A model generated the notes under the pieces. The model was not told the origin of the DNA, did not search any database, and worked only from the letters and a program-made list of their open reading frames with translations. DNA of 64,000 nt, from contig OZ251222.1 in assembly GCA_965240325.2 (NCBI GenBank), positions 1 through 64,000 on the forward strand, given 5' to 3'. Numbering within the stretch: position 1 is the stretch's first letter; the number at the start of each line of letters is the position of its first letter. This DNA comes from Rebecca billardiae RCC1528. Its lineage: Eukaryota; Haptophyta. Of this stretch, positions 1-10,622 are shown piece after piece. The position numbers were made by a program, and so were the translations under genes.

Positions 1-557
1 GCTGTGCGCTCCGTGCATGATCAACCGATGATAATACCGCTAATCATCAATAGACTCGGTGAACTAGCAGCTAGTAGTTATAGGCCTAGTAGTTCCGGGC
101 CCTGATTATATACGATATATATATATATGCGGAATTATTACCCGCGGCCTGTCGTCCGAGTCGCTGGCATCGTGCGCCGCCAGTAATGACTGCATTCAGT
201 GCACTGACTGACTGAGTCGGCGGAGCCATCTGCTCTGAGCTCTCGCGGTCTCGGGATCAGTAGCAGCGTGACGAGTAGTAGACCGCTTGTTCCAAATGTT
301 CGCGCACTGACGGACAGGGGCATCAGGCCGGCATCAGCGGACTGCATATATTGATCATCATGCTTATATTAAGTTATATTTGCGCACTACCGTACAGTAC
401 TCGACGGCCTGCTCGGGCACGGTCAGCATCAGCTCGTAAATAATTATATATATATATATATACGTATAATACTCCCCTCAGTCACTGATGTAGTACTCCG
501 CCATCATCCGAATCATCGTCATGCATATGATGATGATCGTCCTGCCGGACCTGCGCG
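1..557. other. AT-rich intergenic DNA with AT microsatellites
   Basis: No gene is supported here. The stretch is much richer in A+T than the coding DNA beside it and carries two short alternating AT runs at about 114-128 and 445-462. Short open frames are unlike any family I know. It forms the 3' flank of the minus-strand oxygenase that ends at 558. Confidence 0.6.
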
Positions 558-1676
558 TCAGCTTTCGCGGGCGGCTGTCAGCGCCTGCTGCGCCTGGTGC
601 TGATGCTGCACGAGTGCGTCGTCCAGGCGCGGACGCCAGCACTGGCGGGGGTCATCGAACAGCTGATCTGCCACGGCGACACTTTGGCTTCCGCCCTCGC
701 CGTCGGCGCCACCCCACGCCGAGGTGCGCAGCGTGCGGAACCAGCCAACTACGCACTGCCTGTCACGCGCGGTGGGGAGCACCTCGTGCTCGATCAGGTC
801 CGAGCGGAAGAGGACGAGCGTGCCGCCCTGCGGCACGACGTCGATGATGTTTGAGGACGTGCCCGATGCGGCGCCAGACAGCCGTTGCTCGATTGCGGCG
901 TCGCGCCCCTGCTGCAGCGCCACGGGTGCGGATGTGGACATGGTGATGCCGCGCGCATGCGCGCCCCCACCGCCGCGCGCTTGGCAGGGGCTCGAGCCGT
1001 CAGCGGATGCGGTGCCGCTACGATCGTCCGCGTTCGACTCATCCGTATAAATACGCAGCTGCCCGCCCCATTCGTCCCGCCAGCCACCGTTGACGTACAG
1101 GAGCATCGACAGCGTGCGCCGGCGCTCGCGGCGGTGCAAGCTGGTGCCATCCGCCGGGTCGCGTCCGATGACTCGCCAGCCCTCGTTGGCGGCGGGCACG
1201 TCGACGTGCCGCGTGTAGTAGCCGCCGGGCGGATAATGCAGATACGCGAGCTCCGTCTCGAACGGTGTGAGCTCCTCCAGGTGCGCGAGGGCGGGCTCGG
1301 TGGCGAGCTGCGCGCGCAACGAGTCGACGGCGCGAGAGAGCGCCAAGCGCGTGTCGAAATCGCCCACGCCGGGAGCAGGGCCAGGCATCAGGCCTAAGAC
1401 GGACGAGCGCCGGATCGCATCGTCCGGCCGAGCCGCGTCGCCCGTGCCAACCGTTGCGCCTTGGAGCAGCCCCTCCTCGCGCAGCGTGCGCACGTCCTGC
1501 GAGATGCGCTCGACGTCGTGCGCGCACGAGATCCACTCCGGAGCGACGCAGAAGCCGCGGATGGCGAGCGAGCACAGCTCGTTTTGCTCGAGCGGGCGCG
1601 TGCGAAGGGTGCTTCGCGCGGCGTTGCACGCGCTGATGGCGAGGGTGATGAAGCAGAGCGCCGAGCGCGCCCCCAT
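558..1676 (-). CDS. prolyl 4-hydroxylase-like Fe(II)/2-oxoglutarate dioxygenase, secretory
   Basis: A single-exon 372-aa protein starting at ATG 1676. Residues 1-20 are hydrophobic and look like a signal peptide or signal anchor. The second half is a P4Hc-type double-stranded beta helix. An HVD iron-binding triad lies at H157/D159 and is preceded by YLHYPPGGYYTRH, a strong P4H-type string. The distal iron ligand is H297 in LIEHEV, followed within about 12 residues by RQCVVGWF, where the 2OG-binding basic residue is expected. A Gly/Ala/Ser-rich insert between the two halves (about residues 215-275) is unusual. The family hydroxylates peptidyl proline in the ER/Golgi or modifies other substrates. 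Several predicted proteins in this window carry Ser-Pro-rich tracts that such an enzyme could modify; that link is only inference. Family assignment is firm, substrate unknown. Confidence 0.85.
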   Translation of the reverse strand: MGARSALCFITLAISACNAARSTLRTRPLEQNELCSLAIRGFCVAPEWISCAHDVERISQDVRTLREEGLLQGATVGTGDAARPDDAIRRSSVLGLMPGPAPGVGDFDTRLALSRAVDSLRAQLATEPALAHLEELTPFETELAYLHYPPGGYYTRHVDVPAANEGWRVIGRDPADGTSLHRRERRRTLSMLLYVNGGWRDEWGGQLRIYTDESNADDRSGTASADGSSPCQARGGGGAHARGITMSTSAPVALQQGRDAAIEQRLSGAASGTSSNIIDVVPQGGTLVLFRSDLIEHEVLPTARDRQCVVGWFRTLRTSAWGGADGEGGSQSVAVADQLFDDPRQCWRPRLDDALVQHQHQAQQALTAARES

Positions 1677-2070
1677 GCGCCTGGCGACAGTGATGAGGAA
1701 GGGGTCGGAGGGCGTGCTCGAGGCTCAACGCGGCAGATTCGGTCCTGTCGATGACTCGATGTGCAGCGGCAGGCGATGTCTGGACGCAAATGGAAAATTG
1801 AAAATGATATGATGCTGCATATATTTAACGACGTGGCAGCATCGGACAAGCGTCAGGCTCAGAGTGCAACAGACACATAGAATGCGTCCGCGCCTTTCTT
1901 CCAGGTCAGACAGTGCGCCACCCGCAGCCCTGGCCCCCTACGGGAGCGGGGCCGGGATGGAGCACCGCCTCGGCCTGGGGCACGCGGCGGCCGGCGACGG
2001 CAGTCGGCAGAGTGCCGCCGCGGCCGAGCGCCTTCCGGAGCGATTTGAGATTTTCATGAAGACATACGCC
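1677..2070. other. spacer, no gene seen
   Basis: Intergenic DNA upstream of the oxygenase. It should hold that gene's 5' UTR and promoter, but no convincing core element was found. Open frames running into 2071-2486 belong to the dispersed repeat and lack an ATG start. Confidence 0.5.
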
Positions 2071-2486
2071 CGACACGAGCGGTCGCGTGGCCCGCATCTG
2101 GCCCAAACTGGCCCGTCTCGAAGGCGCGGCGCAACCCAGCAGCTGAGCGTTCGACGCGCACCGTTGGGTGAGAAGTCGACCTGGCGACGGACCGCGCGGG
2201 CGGCGGAAGCAACGCTGAACGCAGACATATCGCTCAAGGTGTGCACGCACACCGCCGGGGCACCCGAACGATGTGTCCAGCACTACACCTGACATGAGGC
2301 GGCGCAGTCGTCCAGTCGAGCCCCCCCCTGGCCCCCAGCCCCTTCCGACCTTCGTCGCGGCGAGCCGTCGGACGGCCGGTGGCGATTTTTGACGAGCGCG
2401 ACGAGCGACGAGAAAAATCGGGAGAAACGAGGCGCCCAAAATCCGAAAAAGGCTTTTTCAGTGGCGAAAATCGGGATGGACCAAGG
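2071..2486. repeat. dispersed inverted repeat, left arm (partner at 61773-62170)
   Basis: About 416 bp that reappears, reverse-complemented, at 61773-62170, with roughly 90% identity by eye. The match starts just outside the block reading GGTCC...GAAAAAGCCTTTTTC and ends near CTCGTGTCGG. On the minus strand both arms keep one continuous reading frame of more than 110 codons. Two indel regions each have a net length difference that is a multiple of three (9 nt, and 7+2 nt). No ATG opens that frame in either copy and I do not recognise the translation. It may be a transposon remnant or a segmental duplication. Confidence 0.8.
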
Positions 2487-2634
2487 ATACTGCTGACACG
2501 GGCGGCCACAGCCGTCATCCCGACTCATCCCCGGCCCTAAGAGATTCGGGGTATTAAAGGTGTCCGTCGCTGCCAACCTCGTCTGAGGCTACAATACATA
2601 TATGCATACGCACGATGACGCGCTGCATGCAGCA

Positions 2635-4047
2635 CTAGTACGCGTGGATCGAGACGCGCCGGCTGCGCGAATCGCTCGGCGTGCAGCCTGCGGCTTCAGA
2701 CTCGGCCGCGGTCGCGCGCGCCGCCTTTGCCGCGCGGAGGAGGCGCTCGCCCTCCTCGGCGTCGCCCTCGGCGCCGACGCCGGCGAGGAGCAGCTCGCCC
2801 AGCCGCGCCTGCGCGAGCGGATGCTCCTGCTCCGCCGCGAGCCGGTAGCACCGCGCCGCCTCGGCCACGTCCTGCCGCACGCCCGAGCCCATCTGGTAGC
2901 ACCAGCCGAGCGCGCACTGCGCGTCCGCATCGCCCACCTCCGCCGCCTGGCGGAAGCAGCGCACCGCCGCGGCGTGGTTGGGCGCGGTGCCGCGGCCGAC
3001 GAGGTGGCACCAGCCCAGGTCGTGCTGCGCGGTCGAGTCGCCCTGCGCGGCCGAGAGCTTGTACCAGCCCACCGCCGCCACGTCGTCGCGGAACACGCCC
3101 TCGGCCAGCAGGCACTTTGCGCCCAGCGAGTATTGGGCGACCGCGTGGCCGCGGCGCGCGGCGCGCTCGTGCCAGCGCACGGCCTCGCACGGGTCACGCG
3201 GCACGCCGAGGCCCTCCTCGTGGCAGCAGCCCAGCTGGAACCACGCGTCCACGTACTCCTGCTCCGCCGCCGCGCGCAGCCAGCGCACCGCCTCGGCCGC
3301 GACCGCGTCGTCGGCGCCGGCCGCGCCCAGCGCCTGCAGCCGCTCGCGCAGCGCAACGCCGAGGGCGCACTGCGCGCCCGCGTGGCCCTGCTCGGCGGCG
3401 AGGCGGAAGAGGCGCTCGGCCTCGGCGTCGTCGACGGGTATGGTGTCGCTCCCTTCGTAGTAAAGCGCGCCGAGCACGAACTGCGCGTGGTCCAGCCCGC
3501 GCCGCGCCGCGCGCTGCAGCCAGCGCGCCGCCTCCGCGTCGTCGCGGCTGTCCACGCCCACGCCGTCGAGCAGCCGCAGGGCGAGCGCGCACTGCGCCTT
3601 GGCGTAGCCCTTCTCCGCGGCGAGGCGGAAGTAGCGCGCGGCCTCGCGGTCGTTCCGGGCCGTGCCCGTGCCCGTGCGCAGGTGCACGCCTAGCGAGTAC
3701 TGCGCGCGCGCGTGGCCACGCCGCGCGGCCTCGCGGAACCAGTGCACGGCCGCCGCCTCGTCGCGCGCCCGCACGCGGCCGCCCCGGGCGTGCATACAGC
3801 CGAGGTTGTAGCACGCACGCGGGTGGCCCTGCTCGGCCGCGGTCTGGAACCAGCGCAGCGCCTCCTCCTCGTCCGGATCCACGCCGTCGCCGCCGTTGGC
3901 GAGCCGGGCGCCACGCAGGAACGCCTCGTCAGCGTCGTCGCACCGCGCCGGGCCGCCGGCGTCCGCGTTGGCGAGCAGCGCGTCGTCCGAGCCGATCGAC
4001 GAGGCAGACGACGACGGAGGCGAGATGGAGCGCAGGTCTATCGACAT
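2635..4047 (-). CDS. Sel1-like repeat (SLR/TPR-like) protein
   Basis: A single-exon 470-aa protein starting at ATG 4047 (MSIDLRSISPP). A Ser-rich N-terminus of about 45 residues is followed by about ten or eleven Sel1-like repeats to roughly residue 435. Each has the form A-x-x-W/Y-F/L-x-x-A-A-E-Q-G-H-x-x-A-Q-x-x-L-G with a following G-x-G-V turn, for example AAEQGHPRACYNLG and AARRGHAVAQYSLG. Sel1 repeats make alpha-solenoid scaffolds for protein-protein contacts, as in ER-associated degradation adaptors and signalling scaffolds. No signal peptide or membrane segment is evident, so a soluble scaffold is most likely. The C-terminal tail is basic. The partner cannot be told from sequence. Confidence 0.9.
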   Translation of the reverse strand: MSIDLRSISPPSSSASSIGSDDALLANADAGGPARCDDADEAFLRGARLANGGDGVDPDEEEALRWFQTAAEQGHPRACYNLGCMHARGGRVRARDEAAAVHWFREAARRGHARAQYSLGVHLRTGTGTARNDREAARYFRLAAEKGYAKAQCALALRLLDGVGVDSRDDAEAARWLQRAARRGLDHAQFVLGALYYEGSDTIPVDDAEAERLFRLAAEQGHAGAQCALGVALRERLQALGAAGADDAVAAEAVRWLRAAAEQEYVDAWFQLGCCHEEGLGVPRDPCEAVRWHERAARRGHAVAQYSLGAKCLLAEGVFRDDVAAVGWYKLSAAQGDSTAQHDLGWCHLVGRGTAPNHAAAVRCFRQAAEVGDADAQCALGWCYQMGSGVRQDVAEAARCYRLAAEQEHPLAQARLGELLLAGVGAEGDAEEGERLLRAAKAARATAAESEAAGCTPSDSRSRRVSIHAY

Positions 4048-6324
4048 GGTGGAGTGCAGTGCGTCTGCTCACGCGGTCTGCGATGCGCGCGCGAGGACGT
4101 CGAGGACGATAACGGACCTCGACCTCGTGTGTTACCCAATCAACCTGACGGTTCCGCGTGCTCTTCCGCACAGCGTGCCTGCTTCGCAGGAACGCATCTC
4201 GTGGGGCGAGGAACTTGTCACCCCTCGAAGGCCTTTTGTGGACCGTTCCAGTGGAACTGACTGGCGCGGGTAACAGTCAGGGCGACCGTTGGTCACAGAC
4301 GGCCTGCGGTGAAGTCCGGAGACACGGTATATTCTGTTCATCGGCCTGAGGATTCTCAGCCGAGCCTGTTCACATACTACTACGGTAGTGGAATCAAACC
4401 ACCGTACAGTTTACTAAGAATAAGAGACGCACACAGCTCAGGCAGGCGAGATATTGTTGTAGTGCAGAGTACGAGAAATGCGTCGTCGCCCCCTCCACCC
4501 TTATCGCCGCCGCCGTCACCGCGGCCGTCACCACCACCGAGTCCACCGCCAAGCTCCCCAACCAGCCAGCCACCATTTCACCAAGGTCGCCACCGAGCCC
4601 GCCGCCGCCATCTCACCGCGATCGTCGCCTCCGAACCCGTGACCCTCGCCGCCACTGCCACCGCCGCTGCCGCTAATCGCGAGCGACGTATCGTTGAACG
4701 CGTGCGCTCGACAGCAACGCTCAATCGACGGCAACCAGACTGACTGGGACAAGGGCACTGAGACTGGACAGCAGCGGCGGGCTAACTTCTCACTAGGCGT
4801 CGCGACTCGCGAGCGCGCTCAAGGTGACCGGAAGCGAGGTTGAGATACTCGCCGTCGTCGACTCGAGCGTAGCCGTCATCTTCGACATCCTCCACCGTGG
4901 GGCGAGTGCTGAGCTGGCTTCGAGGGTCGCCGACCTTGCTGATCTCGTCCAGGCCAGGTGAGCACCGCGCACGGCTGACATCCGCGCCGTGGTGGCGAGC
5001 GCCGCGCCACGGGCACGGCGGTCGTAACTAGCTGTGTCTGGCGGTAAGTAAGCGGCTATCGTGAGCCTTACTTCTGCGCGGGTCTGGTGACGGCGGCGAC
5101 AACGGAGGCAGTGCTGGCTGCTCAAGTGGCAGAGTGCTGGCGGTAGTGGCTGTGGCAGCGGCGGCGATGACGATGAATCCGCGTCAGATTCTGATTATCA
5201 GACTACGTGGGCAACGCTTGGCTTTGGCGACGGTTGTGCCGCGCCGCCGCCGCCGCCGCCGCGGTCCGATGCCGGCGGCGCGGCCCATCCGTGCGCCCGC
5301 GCGCAGAACAGCTCGTTTGCGCGGACTCATGGCGGCCTGAGCGAGCCTGGCTACCTTGACGACCTCATCGAGCGATTGCGCACTCGACGACGTGCCGAGG
5401 TCGCTGTTCTGCGGATGGCAGCGTCTCGTTCGGGCGCACACCACAGCAGTGTGCATCCGAGTCGGATGACGGATGCGAGCAGCTCAGAGAGGCACGACCA
5501 TGCCCAGTCGGGTGCGCTGTGCGGTGCCGCGCGAGTGCGAAGGCCTTGCCTTTCACGATTCAGATCGCTCACGTCACCCTCTCCGCGTCGACCCACTGCC
5601 CACGCGCTTCTCGCGCCGTCGCGCAGATCACTGCTCATCAGCTTGCAGCTCAAAGGAGACGATGCGGTCGCGGCAGTGCGCTGGCTCGTCGAGCTGACGT
5701 GCTGCAGTCGCGGCAGCTGGGCGCCAGCTTGGCAGCTCGTGTGTGCGCTGCTTCCGCGAGCAGCTACCGGCCTCCTTCAGCTTCGTGGGCAAGCGCGCGC
5801 GATGTCTTTCCGCGGGAGTGCGCAGGGCGCAGCTGCAGCAGCAAACGCATCGTGCTCGAACAGCGCGCGAGAAAGCGGCACGGGCGATTCGAGGCTCATT
5901 CGAGTCACGGTGACTCTGTCAGGGTATATACTCTCTACACCTCACCTTCCGAGCTGGCCACCCTGTCTTGAGTCTTCGCTTCCGCCAGCCATCCGCGCGC
6001 GCACATCGGCGGTGTTGACGGCTCGGTCAGCCAGTGCGCTGGAGGACGGGCAGGGCGAGAAGCTGCCGGCTGGCAGGAGAGAACTCTGACGCTTCTGACA
6101 GGGCGCTATATGTGTCTAGCTGTCTGCTGACATGTCCCAGTCGCCGCAGGCCCTCCGTGGGCTCGGCGCCATCGAGCCTCCCGCGAGCGACCCGCGAGGC
6201 GGGCGTCCGCCATGGCATTTTGTTGTCCGCGTCGCGCCGTCGCCGACCTCGGACCTGCTGCCTGCCACGCTGGGGCGTGTCATATTCACTGACGTCATCG
6301 GATGACGCCACCGCCAGGAGGACA
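4048..6324. other. 2.3-kb intergenic region; Pro-rich ORF fragment and a short repeat only
   Basis: No complete gene is supported. Around 4309-4743 a plus-strand frame includes the 47-nt repeat (4406-4452) and then a short Ser-Pro-Pro-Pro run (about 4489-4585). This resembles the stalks of the genes at 28007 and 31400, so it may be a gene fragment. A GCC triplet run lies near 5240-5263. The remaining open frames have no recognisable domain and look like GC-driven chance frames. Confidence 0.5.
4406..4452 (+). repeat. 47-nt dispersed repeat, copy 1
   Basis: Begins ACAGTTTACTAAGAATAAGA and ends GGCAGGCGAGAT. The same 47 bases occur without mismatch at 57531-57577 (same strand) and at 41381-41427 (opposite strand). 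This copy lies about 360 bp upstream of the Sel1-repeat gene, and a short Pro-rich open frame follows it. Confidence 0.9.
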
Positions 6325-7176
6325 GAGGGAGCACGGCCGAACTCGGACTCGTGTGAAGGTCCCTCCCACTGGGACCTTCACACGTCTCGAGGGACCTTCA
6401 CACGTTCGACGAGTGAAGGTCCCTCCGCTGGCGCCGCCCGTTGGCGCTGGATGGGATGGCCGCGTGCGTGCGCGAGCGCCCGCCTCGCGTCGCGCGCCCC
6501 GCGCGCAGAGCGCGCGCTCGGCCGCGCGCGACGCGGCGAAGTCGAGGCTGACATGCCCCTGGCCCACTTCGCGCCGCGCAACGCCGCCCACGCCCATCGC
6601 CGCTCGCACGCGCAGGCCTGCCGCGCACGGCTTGGGCTTTTCAGCACAGGCTGGCGGCGGCGCGCCGGGCCGAGGGCTCGGCCGGTGTTGTGCCCCTCGG
6701 CCAGGCCGAGACTTGGCGGAGGCGCGGGTAGTGCCATCGCCTGCCCAGATCCCGGGCCTCGCCGTCAGAGTGTGCACGCGAGGCGCGCTGTCGTGGTCGA
6801 CAGGTGAGGCGCCGCGTGCTCGCCCTCGAGCGGGCAGCGGACATACCGGCAGGCGCGCGCGCACACAGCGGGGCTGTCGAGCTGCTTCCGGCTGGTTAGA
6901 TCGACGGCGCGTGCCCTGGCCCTGGTCTGGGAGGCGTGCGCGGGTTCGGAGGCCGGTGAACGCTCGGCGCGGACCCACGTGTCTTGCCGGGCACGGTTGC
7001 GCGACAGCTCTGCAGCCAGTCTCGAGGCTGAGTGGCATCAGAGCGCTTGCCGGCGTGCTGGCGGGCTCAGCCGCCGGGCCGATGCCCACGCCTTGGCCGG
7101 GATGCGACCGGCCTCCGCGTCCTCCGCAGCCGCCTGGAGCCGTCGACCCGCTGCCCACGGCCCGCGGCCGGCAGGC
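6325..7176 (-). repeat. 852-bp inverted repeat, left arm
   Basis: The reverse complement of 10142-10993. Translations of the two arms agree over about 280 codons in several frames, so the arms are nearly or completely identical at base level. Four copies of the motif GTGAAGGTCCCTC, in alternating orientation, lie in the outer end at 6351-6426. The arms are separated by about 3.0 kb. No family-level coding similarity was recognised. The identity implies recent duplication or gene conversion, and the palindromic end suggests a foldback-type mobile element. Confidence 0.9.
6351..6426. repeat. cluster of four alternating GTGAAGGTCCC motifs
   Basis: Plus-orientation copies begin near 6353 and 6413, and minus-orientation copies (GGGACCTTCAC) at 6371 and 6391. 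Adjacent units can pair into short hairpins. The same cluster, mirrored, ends the right arm at about 10892-10968. Confidence 0.85.
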
Positions 7177-8982
7177 CGCTTGGCGGATGGCCAGAGGAGC
7201 AGGCGGCCGAGCCGGCTGGGCGGCAGCGAGGGTGGTGGGGATGGAGGCGGGCTCGGCGGCGGAGGCGGCGGAGGCGGGCTTGATAGCGGGCTCGGCGGCG
7301 GCGAGGATAGCAGGTTCAGTGCTGGCGATGACGGTGGGCTTGGCGGTGAGCTCGGCGGTGGCTGACGTGGCAGACTTGGCGGTGGGATCGGCTGCCGGCG
7401 GCTTGGTGGCAGCGGAGGCGGCGGCGACGGGATCGAGCTCGGCGGCGTGGTCGGAGGCGGTGCTGATGGCGGCGATGATGCTAGCGGGCTTGTTGGCGGC
7501 GATGTAGGCAGCGACGGCTGCGGGCTCAGCGGCGGGCTTTGTGGCGGCGATGTAGGCGTTGATGACGGTGGTGGGCTCAGCGGCGGGGTCGGTAGCGGCG
7601 ACGGCAGCGGCAGGCTCGAGGTGGGCTTGGTGGCGGTGATGGCGGCCGGGCTCGGCTATGGACTTTGCGGCGGTGGGCTCGGGGGCGGAGTCGGTGGCGG
7701 CGAAGGTGGCGAACCCAGCGCTAGGCTTGGCGCTGGGGTGGAGGAGACGGGCTTGGTTGTCCGTGGTGGGCTTGGTGGCGGCGATTTGGCGATGATGGCT
7801 GTGAGCGGCGGAGTGGCCGTGAGCTCGGCAGAGGTGACGGTGGCTCGGGAACGGTGGCTGGCTCGGCGGCGGCTTCGGCGGCCGCGACGGAGACGGGCTG
7901 TGAGGCGGCTAGGGCGGTGGTGTGGGATGGGATTACTGCGTCACTGTTGCCCTCGGTCAGAGCTTGGCGGGGACACAGCGCGGCCAAGCTCCGGGCGTTG
8001 GCGCTGCCGCCAGGTCGGCCGCAGGCCACCCACTCGTCGGCAAAGCTTGGGCGGCAGCGATGCCCAGACATGAAGGAGGGCACTGCGGGATCGCTGCGTC
8101 ACCTCGGGAAGGCTGAGTCCATGAGAGAGATGATCGGCACTGCCCCGTCTGGTGGAGTTCGATGAGCTGACTTAGACTACTTTTGCGACCGTAGGCTGCT
8201 GCTCGGCCTTGTCAGAGTCGACATCCGACCTAGCGCCAGCGCGGCGCAGTACGTATCGATTGAGTCATTGCGCGGACCAGCAGCATGAGACGTCATCGCG
8301 ACTCGGAGTTCGTCACGTGCCACTCAACCGCGTCCGACCCGCCCCACTGCCACCTTGGGCAGGCGCCTGCAGACGATACGGCGGGCCAGCATCATAAGCT
8401 GCGCTCCTGCTGAGTGCTGGCTGATGATGACTGCGTCAGACGACTGCGCATTGCAGCCGCAGCCATACCGTACATACGCTCTCAGCGGGACTACGCGCGA
8501 GTTGTTCTGCCTTCTAGCGGTGCCGGCACGTGGCGCGACGATTCTGGCGTCATTATCACTTGACGACTCGACTGATCACGACGAGTGGCCCTTCTCAAGC
8601 AAGTGCAGCAGCATTAGAAGTATAGCCTACACTCGTCCGTCGTCGTCTGGTTCCCCTGAGAAGTCTTCTGGAATGCATCAGCGACATGCTCCCGCAGCCT
8701 GGTCAGTGGTCCAAGCCAGTCACATCCGGCAGCCTGACATCATCCCACATGCCGCGTGGGCAGAGAGGCGCGCTATGCCCACGCGACTGGCTTCCTAGAA
8801 GCTGCCGTGACGGAACGAGTGTCAGCAGTGGACCGCCGGCCGGTGCCGCGCGCCGCACCGCCGGGCCCAATGGCAACGAACACCCGGTGGCCGGCGGTGC
8901 GGCCCTAGGCTAGTGCGGCGGATCTATCGCGTATAGAACGACCGGCCGTGACGCGCTCTGCACCACGTACATTCAGACGCGG
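7177..8982. other. non-genic DNA with degenerate GGC minisatellite
   Basis: From about 7230 to 7860 the sequence is a degenerate repeat built on GGCGGTGGGCT-like units, giving Gly-rich frames on the plus strand and Ser/Pro-rich frames on the minus strand. The period wanders and stops interrupt the frames. From 7870 to 8982 I see no domain, splice-supported frame or RNA gene. Confidence 0.5.
7230..7860. repeat. degenerate GGC/GCC-rich minisatellite
   Basis: Variants of GGCGGTGGGCTCGGCGG recur with irregular spacing over about 630 bp. The antisense reading resembles Ser-Pro stalk coding in this genome, so it could be a decayed hydroxyproline-rich gene segment. It is not an intact ORF. Confidence 0.6.
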
Positions 8983-9790
8983 CAATGAGCAGCATGCACC
9001 ACCGTCCGGCCGTCTCAGGTCGCTGTCGTCGGCAGCCAGCCGGTGCCGGGCACGGTGGCGCCGGGCGCTCGTAGCTGAAGGACCGCGATCAAGGATTGAT
9101 TGCCAAGTCGTCAGCCGACGACTGGGAAGTTGAGCCTGATGCTGCCCGCTGCCGGTTCGCGGGACGAATGACGAGCAGCCTATGGCCCGTGAACCTGCTT
9201 CAGCTCCTAGAACTCTTCCAGACGTGGTGAGGATATCCCTCACGAACTCAGCCCTCTCGCGCTGACGCAGCGCGTCTTGCGGCCTGCTGCGTGCCGCGAG
9301 CTATCGGACAGCGCGGCCCGCCGGCCGCGGGCCTTGGGCGGCGGGTCGACGGCTCCAGGCGGCTGCGGAGGACGCGGGGGCCGGTCGCATCCCGGCCAAG
9401 GCGTGGGCATCGGCTCGGCGGTTGGGCCCGTCAGCACGCCGGCAAGCGCTCTGATGCCACTCGAGACTGGCTGCCGAGCTGTCGCGCAACCGTGCCCGGC
9501 AAGACACGTGGGTCCGCGCCGAGCGTTCACCGGCCTCCGAACCCGCGCACGCCTCCCAGCCCAGGGCCAGGGCACGCGCCGTCGAGCTGCCCAGCCGCAA
9601 GCAGCTCGACAGCCCCGCTGTGTGCGCGCGCGCCTGCCGGTCCGTCTGCTGCCCGCTCGAGGGCGAGCACGCGGCGCCTCACCTGTCGACCACGACAGCG
9701 CGCCTCGCGTGCACACTCTGATGGCGAGGCCCGGGATCTGGGCAGGCGATGGCACTACCCGCGCCTCCGCCAAGTCTCGGCCTGGCCGAG
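8983..9790 (+). repeat. tandem duplication, unit 1
   Basis: Matches 9798-10622 in the same orientation at an offset of about 815 bp, with scattered substitutions and small indels. Shared landmarks include GAGCAGCATGCACCAC, CAAGGATTGATTGCCA and AGCGCTCTGATGCCACTC. Unit 1 stops at GCCTGGCCGAG, where unit 2 continues into the palindromic end. Confidence 0.85.
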
Positions 9791-9797
9791 CCTGCCA

Positions 9798-10622
9798 CAA
9801 CGAGCAGCATGCACCACAGTCCGGCCGTCTCAGGTCACTGTCGTCGGCAGCCAGCATTCGCCGGGCGCGATGGCGCCGGACGCTCGCGCGCGATCAAGGA
9901 TTGATTGCCATCAAGTCGTCAGCCGTCGACTGGGAAGCTGAGCCTGATGCTGCCCGCTGCCGGGTCGCGGGACGAATAACGAGCAGCCTACGGTCCGTGA
10001 ACCTGCGTTAGCTCCTAGAACGCTTTCAGACGTGGTGAGGATCTCCCTCACGACCTCAGCCCTCTCGCGCTGACGCAGCGCGTCCGCTGCCACTCTACGG
10101 CCCTGCTTCCTGCTGCGTGCCGCGAGCTCTCGGACAGCCCGGCCCGCCGGCCGCGGGCCGTGGGCAGCGGGTCGACGGCTCCAGGCGGCTGCGGAGGACG
10201 CGGAGGCCGGTCGCATCCCGGCCAAGGCGTGGGCATCGGCCCGGCGGCTGAGCCCGCCAGCACGCCGGCAAGCGCTCTGATGCCACTCAGCCTCGAGACT
10301 GGCTGCAGAGCTGTCGCGCAACCGTGCCCGGCAAGACACGTGGGTCCGCGCCGAGCGTTCACCGGCCTCCGAACCCGCGCACGCCTCCCAGACCAGGGCC
10401 AGGGCACGCGCCGTCGATCTAACCAGCCGGAAGCAGCTCGACAGCCCCGCTGTGTGCGCGCGCGCCTGCCGGTATGTCCGCTGCCCGCTCGAGGGCGAGC
10501 ACGCGGCGCCTCACCTGTCGACCACGACAGCGCGCCTCGCGTGCACACTCTGACGGCGAGGCCCGGGATCTGGGCAGGCGATGGCACTACCCGCGCCTCC
10601 GCCAAGTCTCGGCCTGGCCGAG
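9798..10622 (+). repeat. tandem duplication, unit 2
   Basis: Second copy of the unit at 8983-9790. It runs on without a break through the unique extension 10623-10993, which is also present in the inverted left arm. So 9798-10993 (about 1.2 kb) may be the most complete copy of the underlying element. Confidence 0.85.

Noticed and set aside
6295-7158. A 287-codon frame present in both inverted arms, as a possible conserved gene
   Set aside because: The arms are so recently duplicated that any frame would be shared. The translation has no domain, and other frames are conserved equally well.
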